64,000 nt of DNA, taken from assembly GCF_021018895.1 (NCBI RefSeq), contig NC_079365.1, forward strand, positions 17,955,001-18,019,000, written 5' to 3'. Every line of letters begins with the position of its first letter. Position 1 is the stretch's first letter. Source of the DNA: Seriola aureovittata. Taxonomy: Eukaryota > Chordata > Actinopteri > Carangiformes > Carangidae. The notes under the pieces were generated by a model. That model was not told the origin of the DNA and searched no databases. It worked only from the letters and a program-made list of their open reading frames with translations. The position numbers were made by a program, and so were the translations under genes. This document shows positions 12,278 to 22,933 of the stretch, one piece after another.

Positions 12278-15133
12278 GTCATAGTATAGTAAGGCATAAA
12301 AAGTCATAGTTAGCAAAGCATAAAAAGTCATAGTAGAGTAAGCACAAAAAACGTCATAAAAATGACAAAGTATAGTAAGGCATAAAAATTCATAAAAACG
12401 TCATAGTATAGTAAGGCATAAAAAGTCATAGTATAGCAAAGCATAAAAAGTAATATAAACGTCATAGTATAGTAAGGCATGAAAAGCCATAAAAACGTCA
12501 TAGTATAGTAAGGCATGAAAAGTCATAAAAATGTCAAAGCATAGTAAGGCATAAAAAGTCATAAAAACGTCATAGTATAATAAGGCATGAAAAGTCATAA
12601 AAATGTCAAAGTATAGTAAGGCATAAAAAGTCATGTAAATGTCATAGTATAGTAAGGCATAAAAAGTCATAAAAACGTCATAGTATAGTATGGCATAAAT
12701 ACGTCATAGTATAGTATGTCATAAAAAGTCATAAAAACGTCATAGTATAGTAAGGCATGAAAAGTCATAAAAACGTCATAGTATAATAAGGCATAAAAAG
12801 TCATAAAAACGTCATAGTATAATAAGGCATAAAAAGTCATAAAAACGTCATAGTATAGTATGGCATAAATAAGTCAAAGTATAGTAAGTCATAAAAAGTC
12901 ATAAAATCGTCATAGTATATCAAGTAATAAAAAGTCATAGTACAGTAAGGCATAAAAAGTCATAGTATAGTAAGGCATAAAAAATCATAGATAAGCATAA
13001 AAAGTCATAGTAGAATAAGCACATAAAACGTAATAAAAAAGACATAGTATAGTAAGGCATAAAAAGTCATAAAAACGTCATAGTATAGTAAGGCATGAAA
13101 AGTCATAAAAACGTCATAGCATAGTAAGGCATAAAAAGTCATAGTATAGTAAGGCATAAAAATGCCAAAAAACTAATATATTAAGGCATAAAAACATTTT
13201 AAAAAATCGTAGTATAGTACGGCATAAAATGTCACAGTATAGTAGGGCCTAACATGTCATGAAAACTTCATACTACAGTAAGGCATACAAATGTCAAAAA
13301 ACGCCATAGTATAGTAAGGCATAAAATGTCATGAAAATTTTATTTAATAACAAGTCATAAAATCTTCATAGTACAACAAGGCATACAATTATCAAATACT
13401 AAAACGTATAGTAAAGCATAAAATTTCACAAAAACATCATAATATAGGAAGGCAAAAAAACGCCAAGAACATTCACAGTATAGTAAGGCATAAAAACATC
13501 AAAAAACATCATAGCATAGTAAGGCATAAAAAAAAACAAAAAAATTTCATCGTATATAAGGGCATAAAAAGTTCAAAAAACATCATAGGATAGTAAGGCA
13601 TAGAATGTCACAGTATAGCAGGGCATAACATGTCATGAAAATTTCATATTACAGTAAGGCAAAAAAATGTCAAAAACAGTCATAGTATAGTAGGGCATAA
13701 AAGGTCATAGTATAGTAAGGCATAAAAAGTCATAGTTAGCAAAGCATAAAAAGTCATAGTAGAGTAAGCACAAAAAACGTCATAAAAATTACATAGTATA
13801 GTAAGGCATAAAAATTCATAAAAACGTCATAGTATAGTAAGGCATAAAAAGTCATAGTATAGCAAAGCATAAAAAGTAATATAAACGTCATAGTATAGTA
13901 AGGCATGAAAAGCCATAAAAACGTCATAGTATAGTAAGGCATGAAAAGTCATAAAAATGTCAAAGCATAGTAAGGCATAAAAAGTCATAAAAACGTCATA
14001 GTATAATAAGGCATGAAAAGTCATAAAAATGTCAAAGTATAGTAAGGCATAAAAAGTCATGTAAATGTCATAGTATAGTAAGGCATAAAAAGTCATAAAA
14101 ACGTCATAGTATAGTATGGCATAAATACGTCATAGTATAGTATGTCATAAAATGTCATAAAAACGTCATAGTATAGTAAGGCATGAAAAGTCATAAAAAC
14201 GTCATAGTATAATAAGGCATAAAAAGTCATAAAAACGTCATAGTATAATAAGGCATAAAAAGTCATAAAAACGTCATAGTATAGTATGGCATAAATAAGT
14301 CAAAGTATAGTAAGTCATAAAAAGTCATAAAATCGTCATAGTATATCAAGTAATAAAAAGTCATAGTACAGTAAGGCATAAAAAGTCATAGTATAGTAAG
14401 GCATAAAAAATCATAGTTAGATAAGCATAAAAAGTCATAGTAGAATAAGCACATAAAACGTAATAAAAAAGACATAGTATAGTAAGGCATAAAAAGTCAT
14501 AAAAACGTCATAGTATAGTAAGGCATGAAAAGTCATAAAAACGTCATAGCATAGTAAGGCATAAAAAGTCATAGTATAGTAAGGCATAAAAATGCCAAAA
14601 AACTAATATATTAAGGCATAAAAACATTTTAAAAAATCGTAGTATAGTACGGCATAAAATGTCACAGTATAGTAGGGCCTAACATGTCATGAAAGCTTCA
14701 TACTACAGTAAGGCATACAAATGTCAAAAAACGCCATAGTATAGTAAGGCATAAAATGTCATGAAAATTTTATTTAATAACAAGTCATAAAATCTTCATA
14801 GTACAACAAGGCATACAATTATCAAATACTAAAACGTATAGTAAAGCATAAAATTTCACAAAAACATCATAATATAGGAAGGCAAAAAAACGCCAAGAAC
14901 ATTCACAGTATAGTAAGGCATAAAAACATCAAAAAACATCATAGCATAGTAAGGCATAAAAAAAAACAAAAAAATTTCATCGTATATAAGGGCATAAAAA
15001 GTTCAAAAAACATCATAGGATAGTAAGGCATAGAATGTCACAGTATAGCAGGGCATAACATGTCATGAAAATTTCATATTACAGTAAGGCAAAAAAATGT
15101 CAAAAACAGTCATAGTATAGTAGGGCATAAAAG
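12278..15133. repeat. Tandem duplication of a 1.43-kb segment within the array
   Basis: Copy one is 12278-13703 (1426 bp) and copy two is 13704-15133 (1430 bp). They are nearly identical, including rare features: GTTAGCAAAGC, the diverged stretch with AAAACATTTT, the TTTTATTTAATAA stretch and GGAAGGCAAAAAAACGCC. One difference is a 4-bp insertion (TTAG) near 14418 in copy two, which shifts the offset from 1426 to 1430. Another is GACAAAG against TACATAG near 12364 and 13790. Because the diverged subregion is also duplicated, the event is recent compared with the decay of that subregion. Confidence 0.9.
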
Positions 15134-18100
15134 GTCATAGTATAGTAATGCATAAAAAGTCATAGTATAGTAAGACATAAAAAGTCATGAAAACGACATA
15201 GTATAGTAAGGCATAAAAAGTCATAAAAACGTAATAGTATAGTAATGCATAAAAACGACATAGTATAGTAAGGTATAAAAACGTCATAGTATAATAAGGC
15301 ATAAAAACGTCATAGTATAGTAAGGCATAAAAAGTCATAACAACGTCATAGTATAGTAGGGCATAAAAATGTAATAGTATAGTAAGGCATGAAAAGTCAT
15401 AAAAACGTCATAGTATGTAAGGCATAAAAAGTCATAAAAATGTCATAGTATAGTAAGGCATAAAAAGTCATAAAAATGTCATAGTATAGTAAGGCATAAA
15501 AAGTCATAAAAACGTCATAGTATAGTATGGCATAAATACGTCATAGTATAGTATGTCATAAAAAGTCATAAAAACGTCATAGTATAGTAAGGCATAAAAA
15601 GTCATAAAAACGTCATAGTATAGTAAGGCATGAAAGGTCATAAAAATGTCATAGTATAGTATGGCATAAATATGCCATAGTATAGTATGTCATAAAAAGT
15701 CATAAAAACGTCATAGTATAGTAAGGCATGAAAAGTCATAAAAACGTCATAGTGTAGTAAGGCATGAAAAGTCATAAAAATGTCATAGTATAATAAGGCA
15801 TAAAAAGTCATAAAAACGTCATAGTATAGTATGGCATAAATAAGTCATAGTATAGTAAGTCATAAAAAGTCATAAAATCGTCATAGTATATCAAGTAATA
15901 AAAAGTCATAGTATAGTAAGGCATAAAAAGTCATAGTTAGCAAAGCATAAAAAGTCATAAAATCGTCATAGTATATCAAGTAATAAATGTCATTGTATGT
16001 TAAGGCTTAAAAAGTCATAGTAGAATAAGCACATAAAACGTCATAAAAAAAGACATAGTATAGTAAGGCATAAAAAGTCATAAAAACGTCATAGTATAGT
16101 AAGGCATAAAAAGTCATAGTATAGCAAAGCATAAAAAGTCATAAAAACGTCATAGTATAGTAAGGCATGAAAAGTCATAAAAATGTCATAGTATAGTAAG
16201 GCATAAAAAGTCATAAAAACGTCATAGGATAATAAGGCATGAAAAGTCATAAAAATGTCATAGTATAGTATGGCATAAACAAGTCATAGTATAGTAAGTC
16301 ATAAAAAGTCATAAAATCGTCATAGTATATCAAGTAATAAAAAGTCATAGTATAGTAAGGCATAAAAAGTCATAGTTAGCAAAGCATAAAAAGTCATAAA
16401 ATCGTCATAGTATATCAAGTAATAAATGTCATTGTATGTTAAGGCTTAAAAAGAGAATAAGCACATAAAACGTCATAAAAAAAGACATAGTATAGTAAGG
16501 CATAAAAAGTCATAAAAACGTCATAGTATAGTAAGGCATAAAAAGTCATAGTATAGCAAAGCATAAAAAGTCATAAAAACGTCATAGTATAGTAAGGCAT
16601 GAAAAGTCATAAAAATGTCATAGGATAATAAGGCATGAAAAGTCATAAAAATGTCATAGTATAGTATGGCATAAATACATCATTGTATAGTAAGTCATAA
16701 AAAGTCATAAAATCGTCATAGTATATCAAGTAATAAATGTCATTGTATGTTAAGGCTTAAAAAGTCATAGTACTGTAAGGCATAAAAAGTCATAGTATAG
16801 TAAGGCATAAAAAGTCATAAAAATGTCATAGTATGTTAAGGCTTAAAAAGTCATAGTATAGTAAGGCATAAAAAGTTATCGTATAGTAAGGCATAAAAAG
16901 TCATAAAAACGACATAGTATAGTAAGGCATAAAAGTTCATAGTATAGTAATTTATAAAAAGTCATAGTATAGTAAGGCATAAAAAGTCATAAAAATGTCA
17001 TAGTATGTTAAGGCTTAAAAAGTCATAGTATAGTAAGGCATAAAAATGTCATCGTATAGTAAGGCATAAAAAGTCATAAAAACGACATAGTATAGTAAGG
17101 CATAAAAAGTCATAAAAACGTAATAGTATAGTAAGGCATAAAAACGACATAGTATAGTAAGGCATAAAAAGTCATAAAAACGTAATAGTATAGTAAGGCA
17201 TAAAAACGTCACAGTATAGTAAGGCATAAAAAGTCATATTATAGTAAGGAATAAAAAAGTCGTAGTATAATAAAGCATAAAAATGCCAAAGAATGTCACA
17301 GTATAGAAGTGCATAAAATATCATAAAATCGTGATCGTATTGTAAGGCATAAAAAGTCATAAAAAGTCATAGTATAGTAAGGCATAAAAAGTCATAAAAA
17401 CGTAATAGTATAGTAAGGCATAAAAACGACATAGTATAGTAAGGTATAAAAACGTCATAAAAACGTCATAGTATAATAAGGCATATAAACGTCATAAAAA
17501 CGTCATAGTATAGTAAGCATAAAAAGTCATAAAAAGTCATAAAAACGTCATAGTATAGTAAGGCATATAAACGTCATAAAAACGTCATAGTATAGTAAGG
17601 CATAAAAGGTCATAGTATAGTAAGGCATAAAAAGTCATAATAACGACATAGTATAGTAAGGCATAAAAAGTCATAAAAACGACATAGTATCATAGGGCAT
17701 AAAAAGTCATAAAAACGACATAGTATAATAAGGTATAAAAAGTCATAAAAACGACATAGTATAGTAGGGCACAAAAAGTCATAAAAACGACATAGTATAT
17801 ATAGTAAGGCATAAAAACGTCATAGTATGATGAGGCACAAAAAGTCATAGTATAGTAAGGCATAAAAAGTCATAAAAACGTAATAGTATAGTAAGGCATA
17901 AAAAGTCATAGTATAGTAAGGCATAAAAAGTCATAAAAACGTCATAGTATGTTAAGGCATAAAAAGTCATAAAAACGACAGTATTTATAGTAAGGCATAA
18001 AAACGTCATAGTATGATAAGGCATAAAAAGTCATAAAAACGTCATAATATAGTAAGGCATAAAAAGTCATAAAAAGTCATATAAACGTCATTGTATGTTA

Positions 18101-18769
18101 AGGCTTAAAAAGTCATAGTATAGTAAGGCATAAAAAGTCATAAAAATGTCATAGTATGTTAAGGCTTAAAAAGTCATAGTATAGTAAGGCATAAAAATTC
18201 TTTAAAAAGTCATATTATAGTAAGGAATAAATACATCAAAAAATGTCACAGTATAATAAGGCATAAAATGTCAAAAAATGTCATAGTATAGTCAGGCATA
18301 AAAACATCAAAAAATGTCACAGTATAGAAGTGCATAAAATATCATAAAATCGTGATCGTATTGTAAGGCATAAAAATTCATAGTACAACAAGGCATACAA
18401 TTATCAAATACAACAAAGTATAGTAAGGAATAAAAAAGTCGTAGTATAATAAAGCATAAAAATGCCAAAGAATGTCACAGTATAGTTGGGCAAAAAATAC
18501 CATAAAAACTTAATAGTACAGTATGACATTCAAATATCAAATACAAAGTATAGTAAGCCATTAAATTTCATAAAAATGTCATAATATAGTAATGCATAAA
18601 AACATCAACAACAGTCACAGTATAGTAAGGCATAAAAACATCAAACAACGTCATAGTATAGTAAGGCATAAAATGTCATAAAAACTTTATAGTACATTAA
18701 GGCATGAATAAACGTCAAATATGACACAGTATAGTAAGGCATAACAAGGTCAAAAAACGTCATAGTATA

Positions 18770-18875
18770 CTCTATACAGGGAGAACATCCAAATTCCACA
18801 TAGACAGGCCCCATGCTTGGAGTTTGAACCCACAACATTCTCACTGTGAGGAGACAGTCCCAACAACTTTTCCAT
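18770..18875 (-). mobile_element. tRNA-derived SINE-like fragment embedded in the array
   Basis: This stretch has no similarity to the minisatellite around it. On the minus strand it reads CTCACAGTGAGAATGTTGTG, then GGTTCAAACTCC, which resembles a Pol III B box, and then the complement of ACATAGACAGGCCCC. It resembles a repeat common in fish genomes that carries a GGTTCGAA-type box and the CTCACAGCAAGAAGGTCC motif. Diverged array units resume after about 18880. It is a fragment, not an intact tRNA gene. Confidence 0.55.
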
Positions 18876-19540
18876 CATTACTACTCATAAATAAATCATC
18901 CTATACTAAGGCATAAAAATTTAACAGTAGAGTAAGGCATAAAAAAAGTTATTGTATGGTAAATCATAAAAATGTCATAGTATAGTGAGGAATAAAAAAG
19001 GAATAAAAAAGGAATTTTATAGAAAGGCATAAAAATGTCATAGAAACAACATAAAAGGCAAAAAAAAAAGTCAAAATATTAATGCATAAAAATGTTACAG
19101 TATAGTTAGGCATAAAAAGTCGTAGTATAGTAGGGTATAAAAAAGGTCATAGTATAGTAAGGCATTACAGTTACAAATACCTGGCTTTCCACCACTGACT
19201 ATTGACAGAGCACAGCTAGGGCGTTTAACTTGATTTGATCAGTGACTGGGTAAAGCTGCAGTACCTCCTCCAAACCACAAGATGATGGTATAAAAATTGT
19301 TCATTAAAAAATGGAAGAATCTCAAGAGTCGTTGGTTTGCTTGCTAAATTTGTGCCGGGAGTTTTCTTTTTCGGGCTGACTGTTACCGTCGAGCAAATTA
19401 CTTGAAAATGTTTTGTCTTGATATTTTGTGTAATACCCGGACTCTGTGAGACTTTCTGTGGCCTCGTCACTTTGTTGCAGCAGCAGCCATCGTGGTGGCG
19501 CAAGTCGTTTTTGTTCAAGTGGTTGGTTAAATTTCTTCAC

Positions 19541-21988
19541 ATGAAAATGTCAGTTGATAAAGACGAAACACTTCAGGTAAGAACAGTTATAGATTTAGAG
19601 AATAACATTAACTTAGTTTTAACTATTAGCTGTGGGGACACAGATGCTAGGGCGCTCATCGACTCATAATGTTGATTTTAACAAAAACTTAAAAATTATT
19701 CAAGTTTTAATTGGTTTATCCATTCGTCGTTCTATTTAAATTTGTTGTGCTCTTTTGAGTGTCTTATGACATTACTTCGAACAGAAGCTCTGGCTGAAGT
19801 ATGTAGCACCTTCTTGATTTCTTCTAATCTGATATGTTTTGAATTTTAGAGGTTAAAGGCAGCAGTACACTATACTGTGGGTCGTCTGTGTCAGAAGACG
19901 GGGGAGGACCACCGGAGAGAGTTCAGTCGACAAGTCGTAGCAGCAATAGCTGAGACAACATTCAGACAATGCGGTGGGTGTCAACAAAGATACTAGTTTC
20001 ATCCTGTCCCAAGACACATGCAGTAAAAATTCCATTAAAACTCATAGGCATGAATTTAAAACTCCTAGTTCAAACTCACAGAGACAAGTTTTAATACAGA
20101 AAACATTAATACATAAGACACATAATTAGTCTTTTTAGTGAAGTGTTTAACTCATTGGGTAGACCTCCACAAAGATCTGTTTGACCACATAACTTCTGGA
20201 AAAGGGCTGCAGAGAATCTGATGTGCTACCTTTGTGAATAAGTAACAGAAACAAATAAGAAATCTTACAGTGTGCTTCAATACATTTTATTTTTGACTTT
20301 TTTCAGAGTAATTCCAAAATGCACAAAATAAAACTAAAGTAATTCTAGTAATGTAATACAAAAAGCATGTATATACACCATACACACATGTACAGGATAG
20401 CTGCTACTGTCATTCAGATTTACAATCAATGTAAAGCTGGGCCACACAACGCTGTATTCTGCATTTGGCCAAAATTTACCAATTCACACCTTCTGTCCTC
20501 TAATAGCCAAAGGATCTTTGTATGCCCCATTTACCCCCTCTGCTGAAATGTTCAATCATCCAGCATTCATTGCATTGCCACCACACATAGCATACTCCTC
20601 TCCAGCTCCTGACCATTCCTCTGTCAGCCACATATGTGGCTGGATCAGTGTTTACATATAAAAACTTTTTGAACAGATCCTTCATACATTTAATTTGAAA
20701 AACAAAATCACCTGGATAGGTCTTCAACTGAAGGGGGATTTTTTTTTTTTGCAAAATGTTAACAGTAAAATGTTGCAAATTGTGTTATTTAAAAAATGGT
20801 ATGTAAAAATGTGCAAACAGGGCTATAAATTCAGAGATTTGCTGGTGATCTGATTTTCAATTAATTTTGAAAGATGTGATCATGACAGAACAAAAGTTAT
20901 CCAGTTTAGTTCACATAGACTCAGAAATACATGTAATTACTGTTACTGTAACCGCGGTTTTTATCGATTAATCTGTCAGTTAATTTCTCAGTTAATAGAT
21001 TAGTCATTTGGTCAGTAAAATGTCCATATACTGTGAAAAATGTCCATCCAAACTTCCCAAAGTGATGTCTTCAAATGTTATTTTGTCCAATAAACAGTCC
21101 AAAACCCAAACATATTGAGTTTATCGTCATAGAATGCTACAAAACTACAAATTATTCACATCAGAGATGCTGAAACCAGAGAATTTTGACATATTTTCTT
21201 ACAAAATGACAATCAATTATCAAAATAGTTTCATTATTTTTCTGTCAATGGATTCATCAACGAATAGTTCCTCTATATGTAACTAACTAAAAAAAATATT
21301 CTGAATGTTAGTAACGATATTCATTATAATGCAGTTTGACAATTTAGGCAATCTATATTCAACATCTCATTGTTAGCATTGACTTTTTTTTCAGATATAT
21401 TTGCCAAAGACCTGGAGGCCTTTGCAAGGTGAGAATCTTTTTTTTTTTTTTTTTTTTACTATATATATATATATATATATATATATTAACAGTACTGACA
21501 TTTTAATATAGTCAAAATACCTAGGGAGTTCTTTTGTTCCTTTGTCTTAAACCAGCCTTGTAAAACTAGTGTCATGTCTTAACTTTTTCAGGCATGCTAA
21601 AAGAAGCACAGTGACTGCAGAAGATGTAAAGCTTGCAGCCCGTCGTAGCACTGCATTGGTGAGTTATTTCAACTGAGGGGAATTATACAGCGCTTAGTTA
21701 TGTATGCTATCTTTTTTCGGAATGAAACCCATGTACTTAGGCTAGTCATGGTCGGCTGCTCAAAAACATTGTAATTTCATCCTAAAAATGCAGTAGTACA
21801 CTGTAACTGTGTAGGGGTATATATTTTACAGCAGACAGCAAACTTAATGTTTAATTTCTCTTTATTCATTTCAGTCCATCTACATACAAAATAAAAGTGA
21901 AGAACTAAACCAGGAGCAGAAGGATTTGAAAAAGAAGAATACTGGGAAGAGGAAGAGCAGAGAAACTGAGGAGGAAAGCAGAGAATAA
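19541..21988 (+). CDS. cenps: Centromere protein S (CENP-S/MHF1, complete, 5 exons)
   Basis: Coding exons are 19541-19576, 19850-19973, 21395-21428, 21592-21658 and 21875-21988, giving 124 residues. CENP-S is a histone-fold protein that pairs with CENP-X. The pair works in the constitutive centromere network (CENP-T-W-S-X) and with FANCM in Fanconi-pathway repair. After a short N-terminus comes RLKAAVHYTVGRLCQK, then FSRQVVAAIAETTFRQCDIF, AKDLEAFARHAKRSTV and TAEDVKLAARRSTAL. Together these are the full histone fold. A lysine- and glutamate-rich tail ends at ESRE. Two in-frame ATGs lie six bases apart (19541 and 19547). I used the first, and the second would give 122 residues. The N-terminus is shorter than in human CENPS. 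The start codon is about 340 bp from the right end of the minisatellite element. Confidence 0.93.
20952..21275 (+). mobile_element. Degraded interspersed repeat (ATCGATTAATC-end family) in cenps intron 2
   Basis: It starts with TTTTTATCGATTAATCTG and carries TTTTGTCCAATAAACAGTCC, CAAAACCCAAACATATTGAG and a TTATCAAAATAGTTTCATTA end. This order matches a non-autonomous repeat I know from percomorph introns, whose ends are rich in TTAATCGATTAA. No coding capacity is present. Related copies lie at 58128-58413 and 60785-61245 in the opposite orientation. Confidence 0.7.
21438..21487. repeat. Poly(T) followed by (AT)n in cenps intron 3
   Basis: A run of about 20 T is followed by about 14 AT dinucleotides, just after the exon 3 donor site of cenps. 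Confidence 0.95.
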
Positions 21989-22037
21989 GGACAAGACACA
22001 GGCAGACCTGCAGTGTCTCACTTGTGCCCAACATTCA

Positions 22038-22043
22038 AATAAA
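22038..22043 (+). promoter_or_regulatory. cenps poly(A) signal AATAAA
   Basis: A canonical AATAAA lies 50 bp after the cenps stop codon, which suggests a very short 3' UTR. Confidence 0.75.
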
Positions 22044-22927
22044 CATGAAAGCTGACTAATACATGACAATTTGTTAAGTGTCATCAAAAGTGCCAATGTC
22101 ATTCTTTTATGGGTTTGTTTCAGCTGTAATTTTTCTTACAATTACAGTAATTCCATCAAAACTTTCTGAACATTTAGACAAATAACTTATCTATTCAGGG
22201 ACCAGCTTATGAAATGTCAGATAATAGTACATTTGGCACTGGTGAAAATGACCAAATGACCAGTGCTAAACAACTGATAAACAATTTTTTAAGCATTGCC
22301 AAAGTGGCACTTACTTACTACACAGACTCTAAAGATGACTTAATCTTGCATTTAAGTGGTTTAAACTGTTAGTTTTCTACTTAACGTGTTTCTCCTTTAA
22401 AGTGTAAGAATTATTGATATGTTGATTTGCACTTAGGGACAACTTGAGACTGTTCAGACTGTCTGGCGAATTACCCATAACGTACAAACTCATCTACAAA
22501 TCCCCATCACCAATTCAGCAATGTGTCATTATTCCTTCAGCCACATTGGGGACAAACATCGTTCAGAGAGGTGATGCCACATTGCTGAGTTTATCTGTTT
22601 AAGGTTAAAAGAAAGACAAAGACCCCCCCCAATAACTTCCATCTAACCTTAAATGTATCTGTGAAAAATATAAAGGATAATTCACTCTGACAAGCCATTA
22701 AAAGCAGCAAAAAGACAGGTACTACCCCATGTCATGTCTGAGAAGGCCACACACTGAAAGTGTTGGAACTTCCGTCTTCATCCTTCAGAACAGACTTCAG
22801 TCAGGGTTCAAACGGAGACCTCGACCAGCAGAGCCCAAGGTCCCTAGATATGTGAATCGAATTAGATTTGTTTTTTTATTTGACAAATTGACTCAAGTAA
22901 TATCAACTAAGCATCTATTCAAATGAA
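22044..22927. other. Intergenic stretch between convergent cenps and tardbp ends
   Basis: I see no coding exon, repeat family or RNA gene here. A short C run at 22623-22630 and ordinary AT-rich sequence are all I can report. It probably contains both transcript ends. Confidence 0.5.
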
Positions 22928-22933
22928 CTTTAT
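22928..22933 (-). promoter_or_regulatory. Candidate tardbp poly(A) signal
   Basis: The minus strand reads AATAAA here, 1.1 kb after the tardbp stop. A second minus-strand AATAAA is at 22875-22880. In mammals the TARDBP 3' UTR is where the protein represses its own mRNA. I cannot pick out a specific binding region here. Confidence 0.4.

Larger units (their letters stand above)
1735..19165. repeat. Giant AT-rich minisatellite, about 36-bp core unit, about 17.4 kb
   Basis: The commonest unit has three parts: AAGGCATAAA, then AAGTCATAAA, then AACGTCATAGTATAGT. It is therefore two related 10-mers plus a 16-mer, 36 bp in all, about 50% A and 28% G+C on the plus strand. Shorter variants drop one 10-mer or go straight from AAGTCATA to GTATAGT. 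Frequent alternatives change CGTCAT to CGACAT, CGGCAT, TGTCAT or CATCAT, and AAGGCATA to AAGGTATA or AGGGCATA. Units at 1735-2500, 13150-13690 and 18190-19165 are strongly diverged, and the rest is close to homogeneous. Long minus-strand reading frames here encode a 12-residue periodic peptide and are by-products of a unit length divisible by three. No gene was found in the block. Confidence 0.97.
1464..19197. mobile_element. hAT-like miniature transposon apparently enclosing the minisatellite
   Basis: The left end at 1464 reads CAGTGGTGGAA followed by GTATTTGTA. The right end, read on the minus strand from 19197, reads CAGTGGTGGAA and then GTATTTGTA after a few extra bases. These form imperfect inverted termini about 25 bp long. 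The flanks are ACTGTTGT (1456-1463) and ACTATTGA (19198-19205), an 8-bp direct duplication matching at 6 of 8 positions. CAG-type termini and 8-bp target duplications are hallmarks of hAT elements. The termini resemble a percomorph non-autonomous family I remember, and an intact relative lies at 58543-59083. The left arm also has a TTGGAT motif followed by ATGCAT, as in that copy. No transposase is present. The interior is almost wholly minisatellite. That the two ends belong to one insertion is inferred. Confidence 0.6.

Noticed and set aside
1877..18844. Many minus-strand reading frames of 60-102 residues with repeats such as LYYDVFMTFYAL
   Set aside because: They follow the 36-bp (12-codon) repeat unit, break whenever a unit of another length occurs, and show no start context or family similarity.
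18770..18875. tRNA gene on the minus strand
   Set aside because: Only a B-box-like motif is visible. No complete cloverleaf or A box was found, and the rest resembles a SINE.
1735..19165. CRISPR-like array
   Set aside because: The repeats have no unique spacers, since the whole unit repeats, and the host is a vertebrate.
19418..19540. Longer cenps N-terminus from the upstream open frame
   Set aside because: The extension has no similarity to CENP-S and no ATG I could confirm. The ATGs at 19541 and 19547 fit the family better.
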